Shown piece after piece: positions 15,884 through 25,900 of a stretch of 64,000 nt of DNA. Within the stretch, counting starts at the first letter, position 1. Each line of letters opens with the position of its first letter. The position numbers were made by a program, and so were the translations under genes. Below the pieces are notes generated by a model. It was not told the DNA's origin. It made no database searches and saw only the letters and a list, made by a program, of their open reading frames with translations. Location: NCBI RefSeq assembly GCF_013393325.1, contig NZ_QJRC01000099.1, positions 46,972 through 110,971 on the forward strand. The letters are read 5' to 3'. Origin of the DNA: Pseudomonas hunanensis. Its GTDB lineage: Bacteria; Pseudomonadota; Gammaproteobacteria; Pseudomonadales; Pseudomonadaceae.

Positions 15884-17126
15884 AACGTAGCGCCTCTGCA
15901 GGCTGGGTGCGGGCCGCACGCCAGGCCGGGTACAGGGTGGCGAAGAAACTCAGGACCAGCGCCGCACCGCAGACCATGTACACGTCCTGGGCCTGGATCT
16001 GCGACGGCAGGTAATCGATGAAGTACACGTCGGCGTTGAGGAACTTGTGCCCGATCAGTTTCTCGATGCCGGCGATCGCCGCGCTCACGTTCAGCGCGGC
16101 GACGATCCCGACCACGGCGCCGATCAGGGTACCGATCACCCCGATCACCGTGCCCTGGACCATGAAGATGAGCATGATCTGCCCAGGCGTGGCGCCCAGG
16201 GTGCGCAGGATGGCGATATCGCCACGCTTGTCGTTGACCACCATCACCAGGGTGGAAATGATGTTGAACGCCGCCACAGCCACGATCAGCAGCAACAACA
16301 GGCCGATCATGGCCTTTTCCATGCGGATCGCCTGGTACAGGTTGCCGTGGGTACGGGTCCAGTCACGGCTGTAGAACTCCTGGTCGCCCAGCTGCTGGGC
16401 AATGCTCCAGGCGACGCGCGGCGCCTGGAACAGGTCGTCGAACTTCAGGCGCAGGCCCTGTACCTGGTCGGGCTTCCAGCGGTGCAGGCGGGACAGGTCG
16501 CTGATGTTGGTCAAGCCCAGGTAGCCGTCGATTTCGCCCGCGCCAACATGGAAGGTACCCACCACGGTGAAGCGCTTCATGCGCGGGAACATGCCGGCGG
16601 GAGTCACGCTGACTTCCGGGGCGACGAAGGTGAGCTTGTCGCCGATGGCCACACCCAGCTTGGCCGCGGCCTTGTCGCCGATCATGATGCCCCACTCGCC
16701 CGGCGCCAGCTGGTCCAGGCGGCCTTGCAAGACGAAGTTGTCGATGATTGACACCTCGCGCTCGCGAGCCGGGTCGATGCCGTTGAGCAGCACCTTCTGC
16801 ACCTTGCCATCATGGGTCAGCAAGCCCTGCATCTGGGTGAACGGCGCAACCGCCACCACCTGCGGATTCTGCTTTACTTGTTGGGCAAGGGCCGGCCAGT
16901 CGGCAATGGGCTGGCCGCTCTCCAGCGTGGCATGGGGGATCATGCCCAACACGCGGGTGCGCATCTCGTGGTCGAAACCGTTCATCACCGACAGCACCAC
17001 GATCATCACCACCACGCCCAGGGCGAGGCCGATCATCGAGGTCAGGGAAATGAACGAGACGAAGTGATTACGGCGTTTGGCACGGGTATAACGCGTACCG
17101 ATGAATGCGAAAAGAGGTCTGAACAT
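15876..17126 (-). CDS. lolC: Lipoprotein-releasing ABC transporter permease LolC
   Basis: 416 residues starting MFRPLFAFIGTRYTRAKRR. It has the same topology as LolE: an N-terminal helix at about 23-48, a periplasmic domain, and three C-terminal helices ending FFATLYPAWRAARTQPAEALRYE. It is the first gene of the operon and overlaps lolD by 8 bp. In LolCDE, LolC provides the LolA-docking hook and LolE the lipoprotein-entry face. Assignment of C versus E here follows gene order, because the two paralogues are alike. Confidence 0.93.
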   Translation of the reverse strand: MFRPLFAFIGTRYTRAKRRNHFVSFISLTSMIGLALGVVVMIVVLSVMNGFDHEMRTRVLGMIPHATLESGQPIADWPALAQQVKQNPQVVAVAPFTQMQGLLTHDGKVQKVLLNGIDPAREREVSIIDNFVLQGRLDQLAPGEWGIMIGDKAAAKLGVAIGDKLTFVAPEVSVTPAGMFPRMKRFTVVGTFHVGAGEIDGYLGLTNISDLSRLHRWKPDQVQGLRLKFDDLFQAPRVAWSIAQQLGDQEFYSRDWTRTHGNLYQAIRMEKAMIGLLLLLIVAVAAFNIISTLVMVVNDKRGDIAILRTLGATPGQIMLIFMVQGTVIGVIGTLIGAVVGIVAALNVSAAIAGIEKLIGHKFLNADVYFIDYLPSQIQAQDVYMVCGAALVLSFFATLYPAWRAARTQPAEALRYE

Positions 17127-17219
17127 GTCGGGGCTTGTTCGGATGAAAGGGAACGTCCTTGTGGCGAGGCGCCTACGGCGGCTTTACACTCGGACCACCG
17201 CCGCTACCTTGGGTTCGCC

Positions 17220-17804
17220 ATGACGACATTAGACGAAGAAGATCGCCGCGAATACTACCGCATCGAAGATCGGATCGCACTTCAAATAAGCCCCCTCAGC
17301 GCGGCCGAAGCCCTTGACCCAGATGTGTTGCAAGATGATTCCCCGCTGTTCAACCTGCTCAGCGAGCTGCACCTGTCCGACTTCGAGTCGCAGCACCTGT
17401 TGCGCCAGCTGAGCGACAAGGACCGCACCCTTGCCGCCTTCCTGCGGGCGCAGAACAAGCGCCTCGACCTGCTCAGCGCGGTGGTTGCGCAAACCCTGCT
17501 GGGTGAAGTCGGCCAGCCGTTGCCGGTGGTCATTTCCGAAGGCGGCATCGAGTTCACCCAGGCCACGCAGATTGCCCCCGGCACTCGGGTCAAAGTGAAA
17601 ATGGTGCTGATGCCACGCGCCCATGGCCTGCTGCTGCGCGGCAAGGTCACCCATTGCGACCCGCGCCCGGAGGGCGGCTTCGAGGTCGGCACCGAATTCA
17701 TCGACATGACCGACGCCCAACGGCAATTGCTGGCCCGTTATATCCTGCAGCGCCAGCAACAGCAGCGGCGCCAGCAACTGGGGCAGAACGACCCTGCCTC
17801 CTGA
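17220..17804 (+). CDS. PilZ-domain c-di-GMP-binding protein with N-terminal extension
   Basis: 194 residues from the ATG at 17220. The region N-terminal to the PilZ core is about 100 residues, helical (FNLLSELHLSDFESQHLLRQL) and acidic. The RRxxxR-like motif lies right at the start (EDRREYYRIEDR). The second PilZ motif reads VISEGGIEF, with Ser-x-Gly-Gly in place of the usual DxSxxG. The C-terminus is Gln/Arg-rich (QRQQQQRRQQL). It is divergent from lolC. The split RxxxR and altered second motif suggest non-canonical ligand geometry, but binding remains plausible. Confidence 0.85.
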   Translation: MTTLDEEDRREYYRIEDRIALQISPLSAAEALDPDVLQDDSPLFNLLSELHLSDFESQHLLRQLSDKDRTLAAFLRAQNKRLDLLSAVVAQTLLGEVGQPLPVVISEGGIEFTQATQIAPGTRVKVKMVLMPRAHGLLLRGKVTHCDPRPEGGFEVGTEFIDMTDAQRQLLARYILQRQQQQRRQQLGQNDPAS

Positions 17805-17835
17805 GCCCATTTCTCTCTGATTTGAAGGAACGAAC

Positions 17836-18552
17836 GTGACCCTGATCTACGGCCATCGCGGCGCCAAGGGCGAAGCGCCCGAGAATACCCTGAAGAGCTT
17901 TCAGCAATGCCTGGCCCATGGCGTGACCCGCTGCGAGCTGGACCTGCACCTGTCAGCCGACAACGAGCTAATGGTCATCCACGACGCCACCCTCAAGCGC
18001 ACCACTGGGCGGCGCGGCAAAGTGGTCGAACACCCGGCCGCCGACCTGATCAAGATCGATGCCCGCAAAGGCGGCCCGGGCCATGTGCAACCCTGCCCGA
18101 TTCCGAAACTGGAAGAACTGTTCGAAAAATGCCCGTTCGATCACTGGCAGCTGGAAGTAAAAAGTGCCTCGCGTACCCGTGCCGCCACCACCGTGCTGGC
18201 GATTCGCGAACTGGCCCAGGCGTATGGCCTGCTGGACAAGGTCACCATCACCTCCAGCTCACGTGAAGTACTGGGCGCTGCCCTGGAACTGGTGCCGGAC
18301 GTGAAGCGCGGGCTGGTGGCCGAATACGCCTGGCTCGACCCCCTGAAGGTGGCACAGAACTATGGCTGCGAGCTGCTGGCATTGAACTGGACACTGTGCA
18401 CCCCCGAGCGCCTGCTCAAAGCACAGGGCCAGGGTTTGCACGTGTCGGTATGGACAGTCAACGAGCCGGCACTGATGCGCCGGCTTGCTGACTTTGGTGT
18501 GGACAGCCTGATTACAGACTTTCCCGGTTTGGCCAAGACCACCCTCGGGTAG
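17836..18552 (+). CDS. Glycerophosphodiester phosphodiesterase (cytoplasmic, UgpQ-like)
   Basis: 238 residues from a GTG start at 17836, with Shine-Dalgarno GAAGGAA 6 nt upstream. It has the GDPD TIM-barrel signature: HRGAKGEAPENTL near residue 7, ELDLHLSADNELMVIHDATLKRTT with the catalytic His-Arg/His and metal-binding Glu/Asp, and LEVKSAS. It hydrolyses glycerophosphodiesters to sn-glycerol-3-phosphate and an alcohol. There is no signal peptide, so it is cytoplasmic like UgpQ rather than periplasmic GlpQ. It follows the PilZ gene by 31 bp and may be co-transcribed. Confidence 0.94.
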   Translation: MTLIYGHRGAKGEAPENTLKSFQQCLAHGVTRCELDLHLSADNELMVIHDATLKRTTGRRGKVVEHPAADLIKIDARKGGPGHVQPCPIPKLEELFEKCPFDHWQLEVKSASRTRAATTVLAIRELAQAYGLLDKVTITSSSREVLGAALELVPDVKRGLVAEYAWLDPLKVAQNYGCELLALNWTLCTPERLLKAQGQGLHVSVWTVNEPALMRRLADFGVDSLITDFPGLAKTTLG

Positions 18553-18567
18553 GGTTGAAATCGGTCT

Positions 18568-18596
18568 CTCCGACCGGCTCAGGCCACCGGTCGGAG
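18568..18596. terminator. 10-bp hairpin between convergent GDPD and sthA
   Basis: CTCCGACCGG / CCGGTCGGAG pair perfectly with a 9-nt loop, 5 bp before the sthA stop. No T-run follows on either strand, so the call as a shared transcript end is tentative. Confidence 0.5.
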
Positions 18597-18600
18597 CCGC

Positions 18601-19995
18601 TCAAAAAAGCCGGTTCAGGCCGTCGTAGGCTGCTACCCGATAGGCTTCGGCCATGGTCGGGTAGTTGAAGGTGGTGTTGACGAAGTACTTCAGGTTGTTG
18701 TGCTCACCCGGCTGGTTCATGATCGCCTGGCCGATGTGGACAATTTCCGAGGCCTGGTAGCCGAAGCAGTGCACGCCGAGGATTTCCAGGGTTTCGCGGT
18801 GGAACAGGATCTTCAGCATGCCCTGCGGTTCGCCGGCAATCTGCGCACGCGCCATGCCTTTGAAGAACGCCTTGCCCACTTCGTATGGCACCTTGGCCTG
18901 GGTCAGCTCTTGCTCGTTCTTGCCGATCGAGCTGATTTCCGGAATGGTATAGATACCGGTCGGCACGTCGTTGACGAAGCGCCAGCTGCCATTGTCGACG
19001 ATGCTGCCAGCGGCCGAGCGGCCCTGGTCATGGGCGGCACTGGCCAGGCTAGGCCAGCCAATCACGTCACCGGCACCGTAGATGTTCGGCACGGTGGTGC
19101 GGTAGGCCTCGTCGACCTCGATCTGGCCGCGGCTGTTGACCTTGATGCCGATGTTTTCCAGGCCCAGCTTGTCGGTGTTGCCGGTACGGCCGTTGCACCA
19201 CAGCAAGGCGTCGGCCTTGATCTTCTTGCCCGACTTCAGGTGCAGGATCACCCCGTTGTCCAGGCCTTCGACGCGCTCATACTCTTCGTTGTGGCGCACG
19301 GTGATGTTGTTGTTGCTGAAGTGGTAGCTCAGCGCCTGGGAGATTTCCGAATCGAGGAAGCTCAGCAGCTGGCCACGGTTGTCGACCAATTCCACCAATA
19401 CACCCAGGCCACTGAAGATCGATGCGTATTCGCAACCGATCACACCGGCACCGTAGACGATCAACTTGCGTGGGGTGTGGCTGAGGCTGAGGATGGTGTC
19501 GCTGTCGTAAACGCGCGGGTGGTGGAAGTCGATGTCGGCCGGGCGGTAGGGGCGCGAGCCGGTGGCAATGATGATGTGCTTGGCGTTGAGCTTCTCGACC
19601 ACGCCGTTCGGGCACACCACTTCCACGGTTTGCTCGTCGGCGAAGCTGCCGGTGCCGAAGAACACGTCGACGCGGTTACGGGCGTAGTAGCCGGTGCGCG
19701 ATGCAACTTGCTTGGAAATCACCTTTTCGGCGCTTTTCAGCACGTCCGGGAACGAGAACCAGCGCGGCTCGCCGATGGCACGGAACATCGGGTTGGTGTT
19801 GAACTGCATGATCTGCCGCACCGAGTGACGCAGTGCCTTGGACGGGATGGTACCCAGGTGCGTGCAGTTGCCACCGACCTGGCGACGGTCATCGACCATT
19901 GCCACCTTGCGCCCTGCTTTGGCGGCGTTCATTGCCGCGCCTTCACCGGCCGGGCCGGAACCCAGCACCACTACGTCGTAGTTGTAGACAGCCAT
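18601..19995 (-). CDS. sthA: Soluble pyridine nucleotide transhydrogenase
   Basis: A 464-residue FAD enzyme that transfers hydride between NADPH and NAD+, rebalancing the two pools in the cytoplasm. The start at 19995 has Shine-Dalgarno AAGGAG. Visible are the FAD motif VVVLGSGPAGEGAAM, the active-site segment GGNCTHLGTIPSKALR, the NAD(P) motif VYGAGVIGCEYASIF and YGAGDVIG. Only one Cys remains at the position where related disulphide reductases have CxxxxC, as known for SthA. The C-terminal dimerisation domain is complete (NTTFNYPTMAEAYRVAAYDGLNRLF, given here in part). It is the last gene before a convergent hairpin. Confidence 0.97.
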   Translation of the reverse strand: MAVYNYDVVVLGSGPAGEGAAMNAAKAGRKVAMVDDRRQVGGNCTHLGTIPSKALRHSVRQIMQFNTNPMFRAIGEPRWFSFPDVLKSAEKVISKQVASRTGYYARNRVDVFFGTGSFADEQTVEVVCPNGVVEKLNAKHIIIATGSRPYRPADIDFHHPRVYDSDTILSLSHTPRKLIVYGAGVIGCEYASIFSGLGVLVELVDNRGQLLSFLDSEISQALSYHFSNNNITVRHNEEYERVEGLDNGVILHLKSGKKIKADALLWCNGRTGNTDKLGLENIGIKVNSRGQIEVDEAYRTTVPNIYGAGDVIGWPSLASAAHDQGRSAAGSIVDNGSWRFVNDVPTGIYTIPEISSIGKNEQELTQAKVPYEVGKAFFKGMARAQIAGEPQGMLKILFHRETLEILGVHCFGYQASEIVHIGQAIMNQPGEHNNLKYFVNTTFNYPTMAEAYRVAAYDGLNRLF

Positions 19996-20181
19996 GCGTA
20001 CTCCTTCAGAACTGGCCCGCAAGCCACGGTCGCTCGCGGGGCGCGATCATGCCGCCGGGGCGTCATGAGAAAATTCGGGTGCAGTCTAATCAAGCGTGAA
20101 CGCCGCGCACATTAACCCTTGGTCGCGTCGTAGGCCAATTTCGCCCGCACTACATATGGTTCACCCATTCCCTGGCGGCAA

Positions 20182-21198
20182 TCATCCCTTCTTGTGCTTT
20201 CGCTCGCCTTTCACCGCCCGTTCGAACGCGGGCGTAGCTCGGGAGACGAAGCCACCCTCGGCTCGAGTCACCAATACCGCGGCCAAGCCATGCGCCACGG
20301 CAAAATCCCAGCCACGCTCAGGGCCAAGGATCAACAGCAGCGTCGAATAACCGTCGGCCTGCAGCGCCGAGGCGTGCAACACCGTGACGGCCGCCAGGTC
20401 ATGTTCGACCGGGCGCCCCAGGCGGGCATCGAAGGTGTGCGAATAGCGCCGGCCATTCTGCTCGAAATAGTGCCGATAGTCACCCGAGGTCGATACTGAA
20501 AGGCCATTGACCGGGATGATCTGGCGGGCGATCTGGCGGTCTTCGCGGGGCAGCTCCAGGGCAATGCGCCAGGGGCTGCCATCGGGCTTGCGGCCGACCG
20601 CCTTCAATTCGCCGGTAGCCTCGGCGACGAAGCTGGCCACGCCCATGGCCTGAAGGCGTGCGGCGATCAGGTCGACAGCGTGGCCGGCGGCGATGCTGTT
20701 GAAGTCGAGCTGTACCGGGGCATCCTTGCACAGAGACTGGCCTTTGACGTGCAGGTGCTGGTAACCCACGCGCAGGCGTACCTGGGCCAGGGTTTGCGGG
20801 TCGGGCACCTGCTCGTGGCGGGCCTGGGGGCCAAAGCCCCACAGGTCGAGCAGCGGCTCGACGGTGAGGTCGAAGGCGCCTTCGCTCTGCTCGGCCAGCT
20901 GTTGGCCAAGGGCTACCAGTTCGAGCATGTCGGGCGGCAGGGCCAGGCACTGATTGGCCGGTAACTGGTTGAAAAGGCTGACGACGGAGTCACCGCGATA
21001 GGTCGAATAGTGCTGGTCGATGTCGCTCAGGATGGCTTCGACCGCTGCCTGCACCTGGGCCGGCGCCGGGCCGCCGGGCTCGCGGACGTACTGGATGCTG
21101 TAGCTGCTGCCCATGGTCGGGCCGCCCAGGCGCTCCAGGGTGGGGCCTTGGTTGCAGGCGGTGAGCAGCAGGAAGATGAACAGTAAGGCTGTGCGCAA
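20182..21198 (-). CDS. apbE: FAD:protein FMN transferase ApbE (lipoprotein)
   Basis: 338 residues from a TTG start at 21198 with AGGA about 10 nt upstream. No ATG fits, since the in-frame upstream codons run through unrelated sequence. A lipoprotein signal (RTALLFIFLLLTAC, lipobox LTAC) starts immediately, which supports the TTG. ApbE motifs are GGPTMGSSYSI, LDFNSIAAGHAVD, SGDYRHYF, YSHTFDARLGRP and AVTVLHASALQADGYSTLL. The enzyme links FMN covalently to Ser/Thr of flavoproteins such as NqrB/NqrC and RnfG/D in the periplasm. Targets are not in the window. It lies between sthA and gap, in the same direction as both. Confidence 0.92.
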   Translation of the reverse strand: MRTALLFIFLLLTACNQGPTLERLGGPTMGSSYSIQYVREPGGPAPAQVQAAVEAILSDIDQHYSTYRGDSVVSLFNQLPANQCLALPPDMLELVALGQQLAEQSEGAFDLTVEPLLDLWGFGPQARHEQVPDPQTLAQVRLRVGYQHLHVKGQSLCKDAPVQLDFNSIAAGHAVDLIAARLQAMGVASFVAEATGELKAVGRKPDGSPWRIALELPREDRQIARQIIPVNGLSVSTSGDYRHYFEQNGRRYSHTFDARLGRPVEHDLAAVTVLHASALQADGYSTLLLILGPERGWDFAVAHGLAAVLVTRAEGGFVSRATPAFERAVKGERKHKKG

Positions 21199-21303
21199 AA
21201 ATTCGGTTCCTGGGTGCTTGGCTTGAGTTTTGTGGTGTGGCACATATCGAGCGCCGCGCGGGCGGCGCTCGATCTCACAGGCGCCACACAACTTACTCCA
21301 GGC

Positions 21304-21338
21304 AAAAAAAACGGGAACCCGAAGGTTCCCGTTTTTTT
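21304..21338. terminator. Bidirectional intrinsic terminator (gap)
   Basis: CGGGAACC-CGAA-GGTTCCCG is a perfect 8-bp stem with a stable tetraloop, flanked by eight A on one side and seven T on the other. It ends the gap transcript on the minus strand 18 bp past the stop. Confidence 0.92.
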
Positions 21339-21355
21339 ATTGCCTTACAAGCGAA

Positions 21356-22804
21356 TCAGCGTGGAAACGCTGGCGGGTTCACACCGGCCATGTCTTCCAT
21401 CACACGAACCACCTGGCAGCTGTAACCGAATTCGTTGTCGTACCACACGTACAGGACAACGCGGTTGTCGTTGGCGATGGTCGCCTCTGCGTCAACCACA
21501 CCGGCGTGGCGCGAGCCCACGAAGTCGGTCGAAACCACTTCCTGCGAGGCCACGTAGTCGATCTGCTTGTGCAGTTCCGAGTGCATGGCGGTCTGGCGCA
21601 GGTACTCGTTGATCTCGTCGCGAGTCGTGGCCTTTTCCAGGTTCAGGTTCAGGATGGCCATCGAAACGTTCGGCGTCGGTACGCGAATGGCATTGCCGGT
21701 CAGCTTGCCCTTCAGCACTGGCAGAGCCTTGGCAGCAGCGGTGGCGGCGCCGGTTTCGGTGATGACCATGTTCAGCGGCGCGGCACGGCCACGGCGGCTG
21801 CCCTTGTGGAAGTTGTCGATCAGGTTCTGGTCGTTGGTGAACGAGTGAACGGTTTCGACGTGGCCGTTAACGATACCGTACTGGTCGTTGATGGCCTTGA
21901 GCACCGGCACGATGGCGTTGGTGGTGCACGAAGCAGCCGAGATGATCTTGTCATCGGCAGCGATGTCACCGTGGTTGATGCCATGCACGATGTTCTTCAG
22001 CGCGCCCTTGCCAGGTGCGGTGAGGATCACGCGGGCAGCGCCCGGGCAGGCCAGGTGCTGGCCCAGGCCGTCGGCATCACGCCATACGCCGGTGTTGTCG
22101 ACGATCAGCGCGTTGTCGATGCCGTACTGGGTGTAGTCGACTTCGCTCGGGCTCTTGGCGTAGATAACCTGGATCAGGTTGCCGTTGGCGGTGATGGTGT
22201 TGTTGGCTTCATCGATGGTGATGGTGCCATCGAACGGGCCGTGCACCGAGTCACGGCGCAGCAGGCTGGCACGCTTGACCAGGTCGTTCTCGGCGCCTTT
22301 GCGCACGACGATGGCACGCAGGCGCAGGCCGTCGCCGCCACCGGTCTTCTCGATCAGGATGCGCGCCAGCAGGCGGCCGATGCGGCCGAAGCCGTACAGC
22401 ACGACGTCGGTGCCTTTGCGCGCCGAAGCGTTCTGCTGGCCAACCACGTCGGCCAGCTCTTCACGGACGAACTGCTCGGCAGTGCGGCCATTGCCTTCCT
22501 GCTTGAACTTGTTGGCCAGCTTGCCCAGGTCGACCGAAGCGGCGCCCAGTTTCAGCTCGCTCATGGCTTTGAGCAGGGGGAATGTCTCGTGGACGGACAG
22601 TTCGGTTTCGTCGGTTTGACGATGACGCGCAAAGCGGTGCGCCTTGAGGATCGAGATAACCGAACGGTTGATCAGGCTACGGCCATAAATCGAGCTCACC
22701 ACGTTGTTGTTGCGGTAGAGCTGACCGATAAGCGGGATCATCGCTTCAGCCAGAGCTTCACGATCAATCCACTCACCAAGACACTGGTCGGGCTTCTGAG
22801 TCAC
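21356..22804 (-). CDS. gap: Glyceraldehyde-3-phosphate dehydrogenase, long (GapB-type) form
   Basis: 482 residues from a GTG at 22804 (MTQKPDQCLGEW). This start is preferred to the ATG at 22819 because GGAAGG lies 7-12 nt upstream of the GTG. The first ~125 residues are an extension absent from classic ~335-residue GAPDH. The NAD motif VLYGFGRIGRLLARI and catalytic Cys in ISAASCTTNAIVPVL follow, and the C-terminus has WYDNEFGYS. In pseudomonads this form is linked to gluconeogenesis, with NADP use suggested for the group. Cofactor choice cannot be read safely here. It is divergent from mfd and ends in a strong terminator. Confidence 0.95.
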   Translation of the reverse strand: MTQKPDQCLGEWIDREALAEAMIPLIGQLYRNNNVVSSIYGRSLINRSVISILKAHRFARHRQTDETELSVHETFPLLKAMSELKLGAASVDLGKLANKFKQEGNGRTAEQFVREELADVVGQQNASARKGTDVVLYGFGRIGRLLARILIEKTGGGDGLRLRAIVVRKGAENDLVKRASLLRRDSVHGPFDGTITIDEANNTITANGNLIQVIYAKSPSEVDYTQYGIDNALIVDNTGVWRDADGLGQHLACPGAARVILTAPGKGALKNIVHGINHGDIAADDKIISAASCTTNAIVPVLKAINDQYGIVNGHVETVHSFTNDQNLIDNFHKGSRRGRAAPLNMVITETGAATAAAKALPVLKGKLTGNAIRVPTPNVSMAILNLNLEKATTRDEINEYLRQTAMHSELHKQIDYVASQEVVSTDFVGSRHAGVVDAEATIANDNRVVLYVWYDNEFGYSCQVVRVMEDMAGVNPPAFPR

Positions 22805-22986
22805 GGGAACCTTCCACATGTAGGGACAGAAAAAAGGGGCTACATTATGACGCCCCAACGCAGAACCGGCAATGAGCGCCTGTCGCAGTGACGCAAGCCA
22901 GCGTTCACGCCCTTTCGAGCCTGACAGCCGGCACCGTCACCGGTACAATCGGTCTCTTTGCCGCAACGCTTGGAGTGCAATCTCCC

Positions 22987-25900
22987 GTGTCAGTTCTGCG
23001 CCTTCCGCACATGTCGGCCACGGCCGGCAAACAAACCTGGGGCAACCTGCCCGGTGCCGCCCTCAGCCTTGCCATCGCCGAGGCCGCCACCAGCGCTGGC
23101 CGCTTCACCCTGCTGCTGACAGCCGACAGCCAGGCCGCCGACCGTCTGGAGCAGGAGCTGCGCTTCTTCGCCCCGGACCTGCCGGTGCTGCCGTTCCCCG
23201 ATTGGGAAACCCTGCCCTACGACCTGTTCTCGCCGCACCAGGACATCATTTCCCAGCGCATCGCCAGCCTGTACCGCCTGCCGGAACTGAGCCACGGCAT
23301 CCTCGTGGTGCCGATCACCACCGCCCTGCACCGCCTGGCACCCACGCGCTTCCTGCTGGGCAGCAGCCTGGTGCTGGATGTGGGCCAGACCATCGATGTG
23401 GAACAAATGCGCACGCGCCTGGAGGCCAGCGGCTATCGCTGCGTCGACACCGTCTACGAGCATGGCGAGTTCGCCGTGCGCGGCGCGCTGATCGATCTGT
23501 TCCCGATGGGCAGCAAGCTGCCCTACCGCATCGACCTGTTCGATGACGAGATCGAGACGCTGCGCACCTTCGACCCCGAGACCCAACGCTCGATCGACAA
23601 GGTGGATTCGGTGCGCCTACTGCCGGCGCGTGAATTCCCGATGCAGAAAGAGGAAGTGACCCGCTTCAAGGCACGCTTTCGCGAGCGCTTCGATGTCGAT
23701 TTCCGCCGCAGCGCGATCTTCCAGGACCTGGCCAGCGGCATTATTCCCGCTGGCATCGAGTACTACCTGCCGCTGTTCTTCGAAGAAACTTCGACCCTGT
23801 TCGACTACCTGCCGGCCGACACCCAGGTGTTCTCGCTGCCTGGCGTGGAACAGGCCGCCGAACACTTCTGGAACGACGTGCGTGGGCGCTATGAAGACCG
23901 CCGTGGCGACCTCAGCCGGCCGCTGCTGCCACCGGCCGAACTGTTCCTGCCGGTGGAGGACTGCTTCGCCCAGCTCAAACAATGGCCTCGGGTGGTGGTC
24001 AGCAGCGAAGACCTCGACCCAGGTGTGGGTCGCGAACGCTTTCCGGCACGCGCGCTACCCAACCTGGCCATCGAAGCCAAGGCCAACCAGCCGCTGGCCG
24101 AGCTGGCCAACTTCCTCGACCAGTTCCCCGGCCGCGTGCTGTTCACCGCCGAATCGGCGGGGCGCCGTGAAGTGCTGCTGGAGCTGCTCGAGCGGCTGAA
24201 GCTGCGCCCGCATACCGTCGACGGCTGGGACGACTTCGTTACCGGCAGCGAGCGCCTGGCAATCACCATCGCGCCGCTGGACGACGGCCTGCTGCTGGAC
24301 GACCCAGGCCTGGCCCTGGTCGCCGAAAGCCCGCTGTTCGGCCAGCGGGTGATGCAACGCCGGCGCCGTGACAAACGCGGCGAAACCGCCAACGATGCAG
24401 TCATCAAGAACCTCACCGAGCTGCGCGAAGGCGCACCGGTGGTGCACATCGACCATGGCGTTGGTCGCTACCTGGGCCTGGCCACGCTGGAAATCGACGG
24501 CCAGGCCGCCGAATTTCTCACCCTGGAATACGCCGAGAACGCCAAGCTGTACGTGCCAGTGGCCAACCTGCACCTGATCGCCCGCTACACCGGCAGCGAC
24601 GATGCGTTGGCACCGCTGCACCGGCTGGGCTCGGAGGCCTGGCAGAAAGCCAAGCGAAAAGCCGCCGAACAGGTGCGCGACGTGGCCGCCGAGCTGCTCG
24701 ACATCTATGCCCGTCGCGCCGCACGCAAGGGCTATGCATTTGCCGACCCGTCAGCCGACTACGCCACCTTCAGCGCTGGCTTCCCGTTCGAGGAAACCCC
24801 GGACCAACAGGCCGCCATCGAAGCCGTGCGTGCCGACATGCTGGCGCCCAAGCCGATGGACCGCCTGGTCTGCGGCGATGTGGGCTTCGGCAAGACCGAA
24901 GTGGCCATGCGCGCGGCATTCATCGCCGTGCACAGCGGCCGCCAGGTGGCCGTACTGGTGCCCACCACCCTTTTGGCCCAGCAGCACTACAACAGCTTCC
25001 GCGACCGCTTCGCCGACTGGCCGGTGACGGTGGAGGTGATGAGCCGCTTCAAGTCGGCCAAGGAAGTGGCCGCCGCTGCCGCCGACCTTGCCGAAGGCAA
25101 GATCGACATTCTCATCGGCACCCACAAGCTGCTGCAGGACGATGTGCGCTTCAAGGACCTGGGCCTGGCCATCATCGACGAAGAACACCGCTTTGGCGTG
25201 CGCCAGAAGGAACAGCTCAAGGCCCTGCGCAGCGAGGTCGACATTCTCACCCTGACCGCCACGCCGATTCCGCGCACGCTGAACATGGCTGTGGCGGGCA
25301 TGCGCGACCTGTCCATCATCGCCACGCCGCCGGCGCGCCGCCTGTCCGTGCGCACCTTCGTCATGGAGCAGAACAAGAGCACGGTGAAGGAAGCGCTGCT
25401 GCGTGAGCTGCTGCGCGGCGGCCAGGTTTACTACCTGCACAACGATGTGAAAACCATCGAAAAATGCGCCGCCGACCTCGCCGAGCTGGTGCCCGAGGCT
25501 CGCATCGGCATTGGCCATGGGCAAATGCGCGAACGCGAGCTGGAACAGGTGATGAGCGACTTCTACCACAAGCGCTTCAACGTGCTGGTAGCCTCGACCA
25601 TCATCGAAACCGGCATCGACGTGCCCAGCGCCAACACCATCGTCATCGAACGTGCCGACAAGTTCGGCCTGGCCCAGTTGCACCAGCTGCGCGGCCGAGT
25701 TGGCCGTAGCCACCACCAGGCCTACGCCTACCTGCTCACGCCGACCCGGCAGAAGGTCAGTGCCGACGCCGAAAAGCGCCTGGAAGCCATCGCCAACACC
25801 CAGGACCTGGGCGCGGGCTTTGTGCTGGCCACCAACGACCTGGAAATCCGCGGTGCCGGCGAGCTGCTGGGCGAAGGCCAGAGCGGGCAGATCCAGGCCG

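Noticed and set aside
18568..18596. Strong intrinsic terminator between the GDPD gene and sthA
   Set aside because: The 10-bp stem is real, but neither strand shows a T-run. It is reported only as a tentative transcript end.
18700..20115. Long plus-strand ORF opposite sthA
   Set aside because: Low-complexity Ala/Asp/Val/Leu-rich translation typical of antisense reading in a GC-rich gene.
20096..20350. 84-codon plus-strand ORF between sthA and apbE
   Set aside because: It overlaps the 3' end of apbE in antisense and has no ribosome site or recognisable motif.
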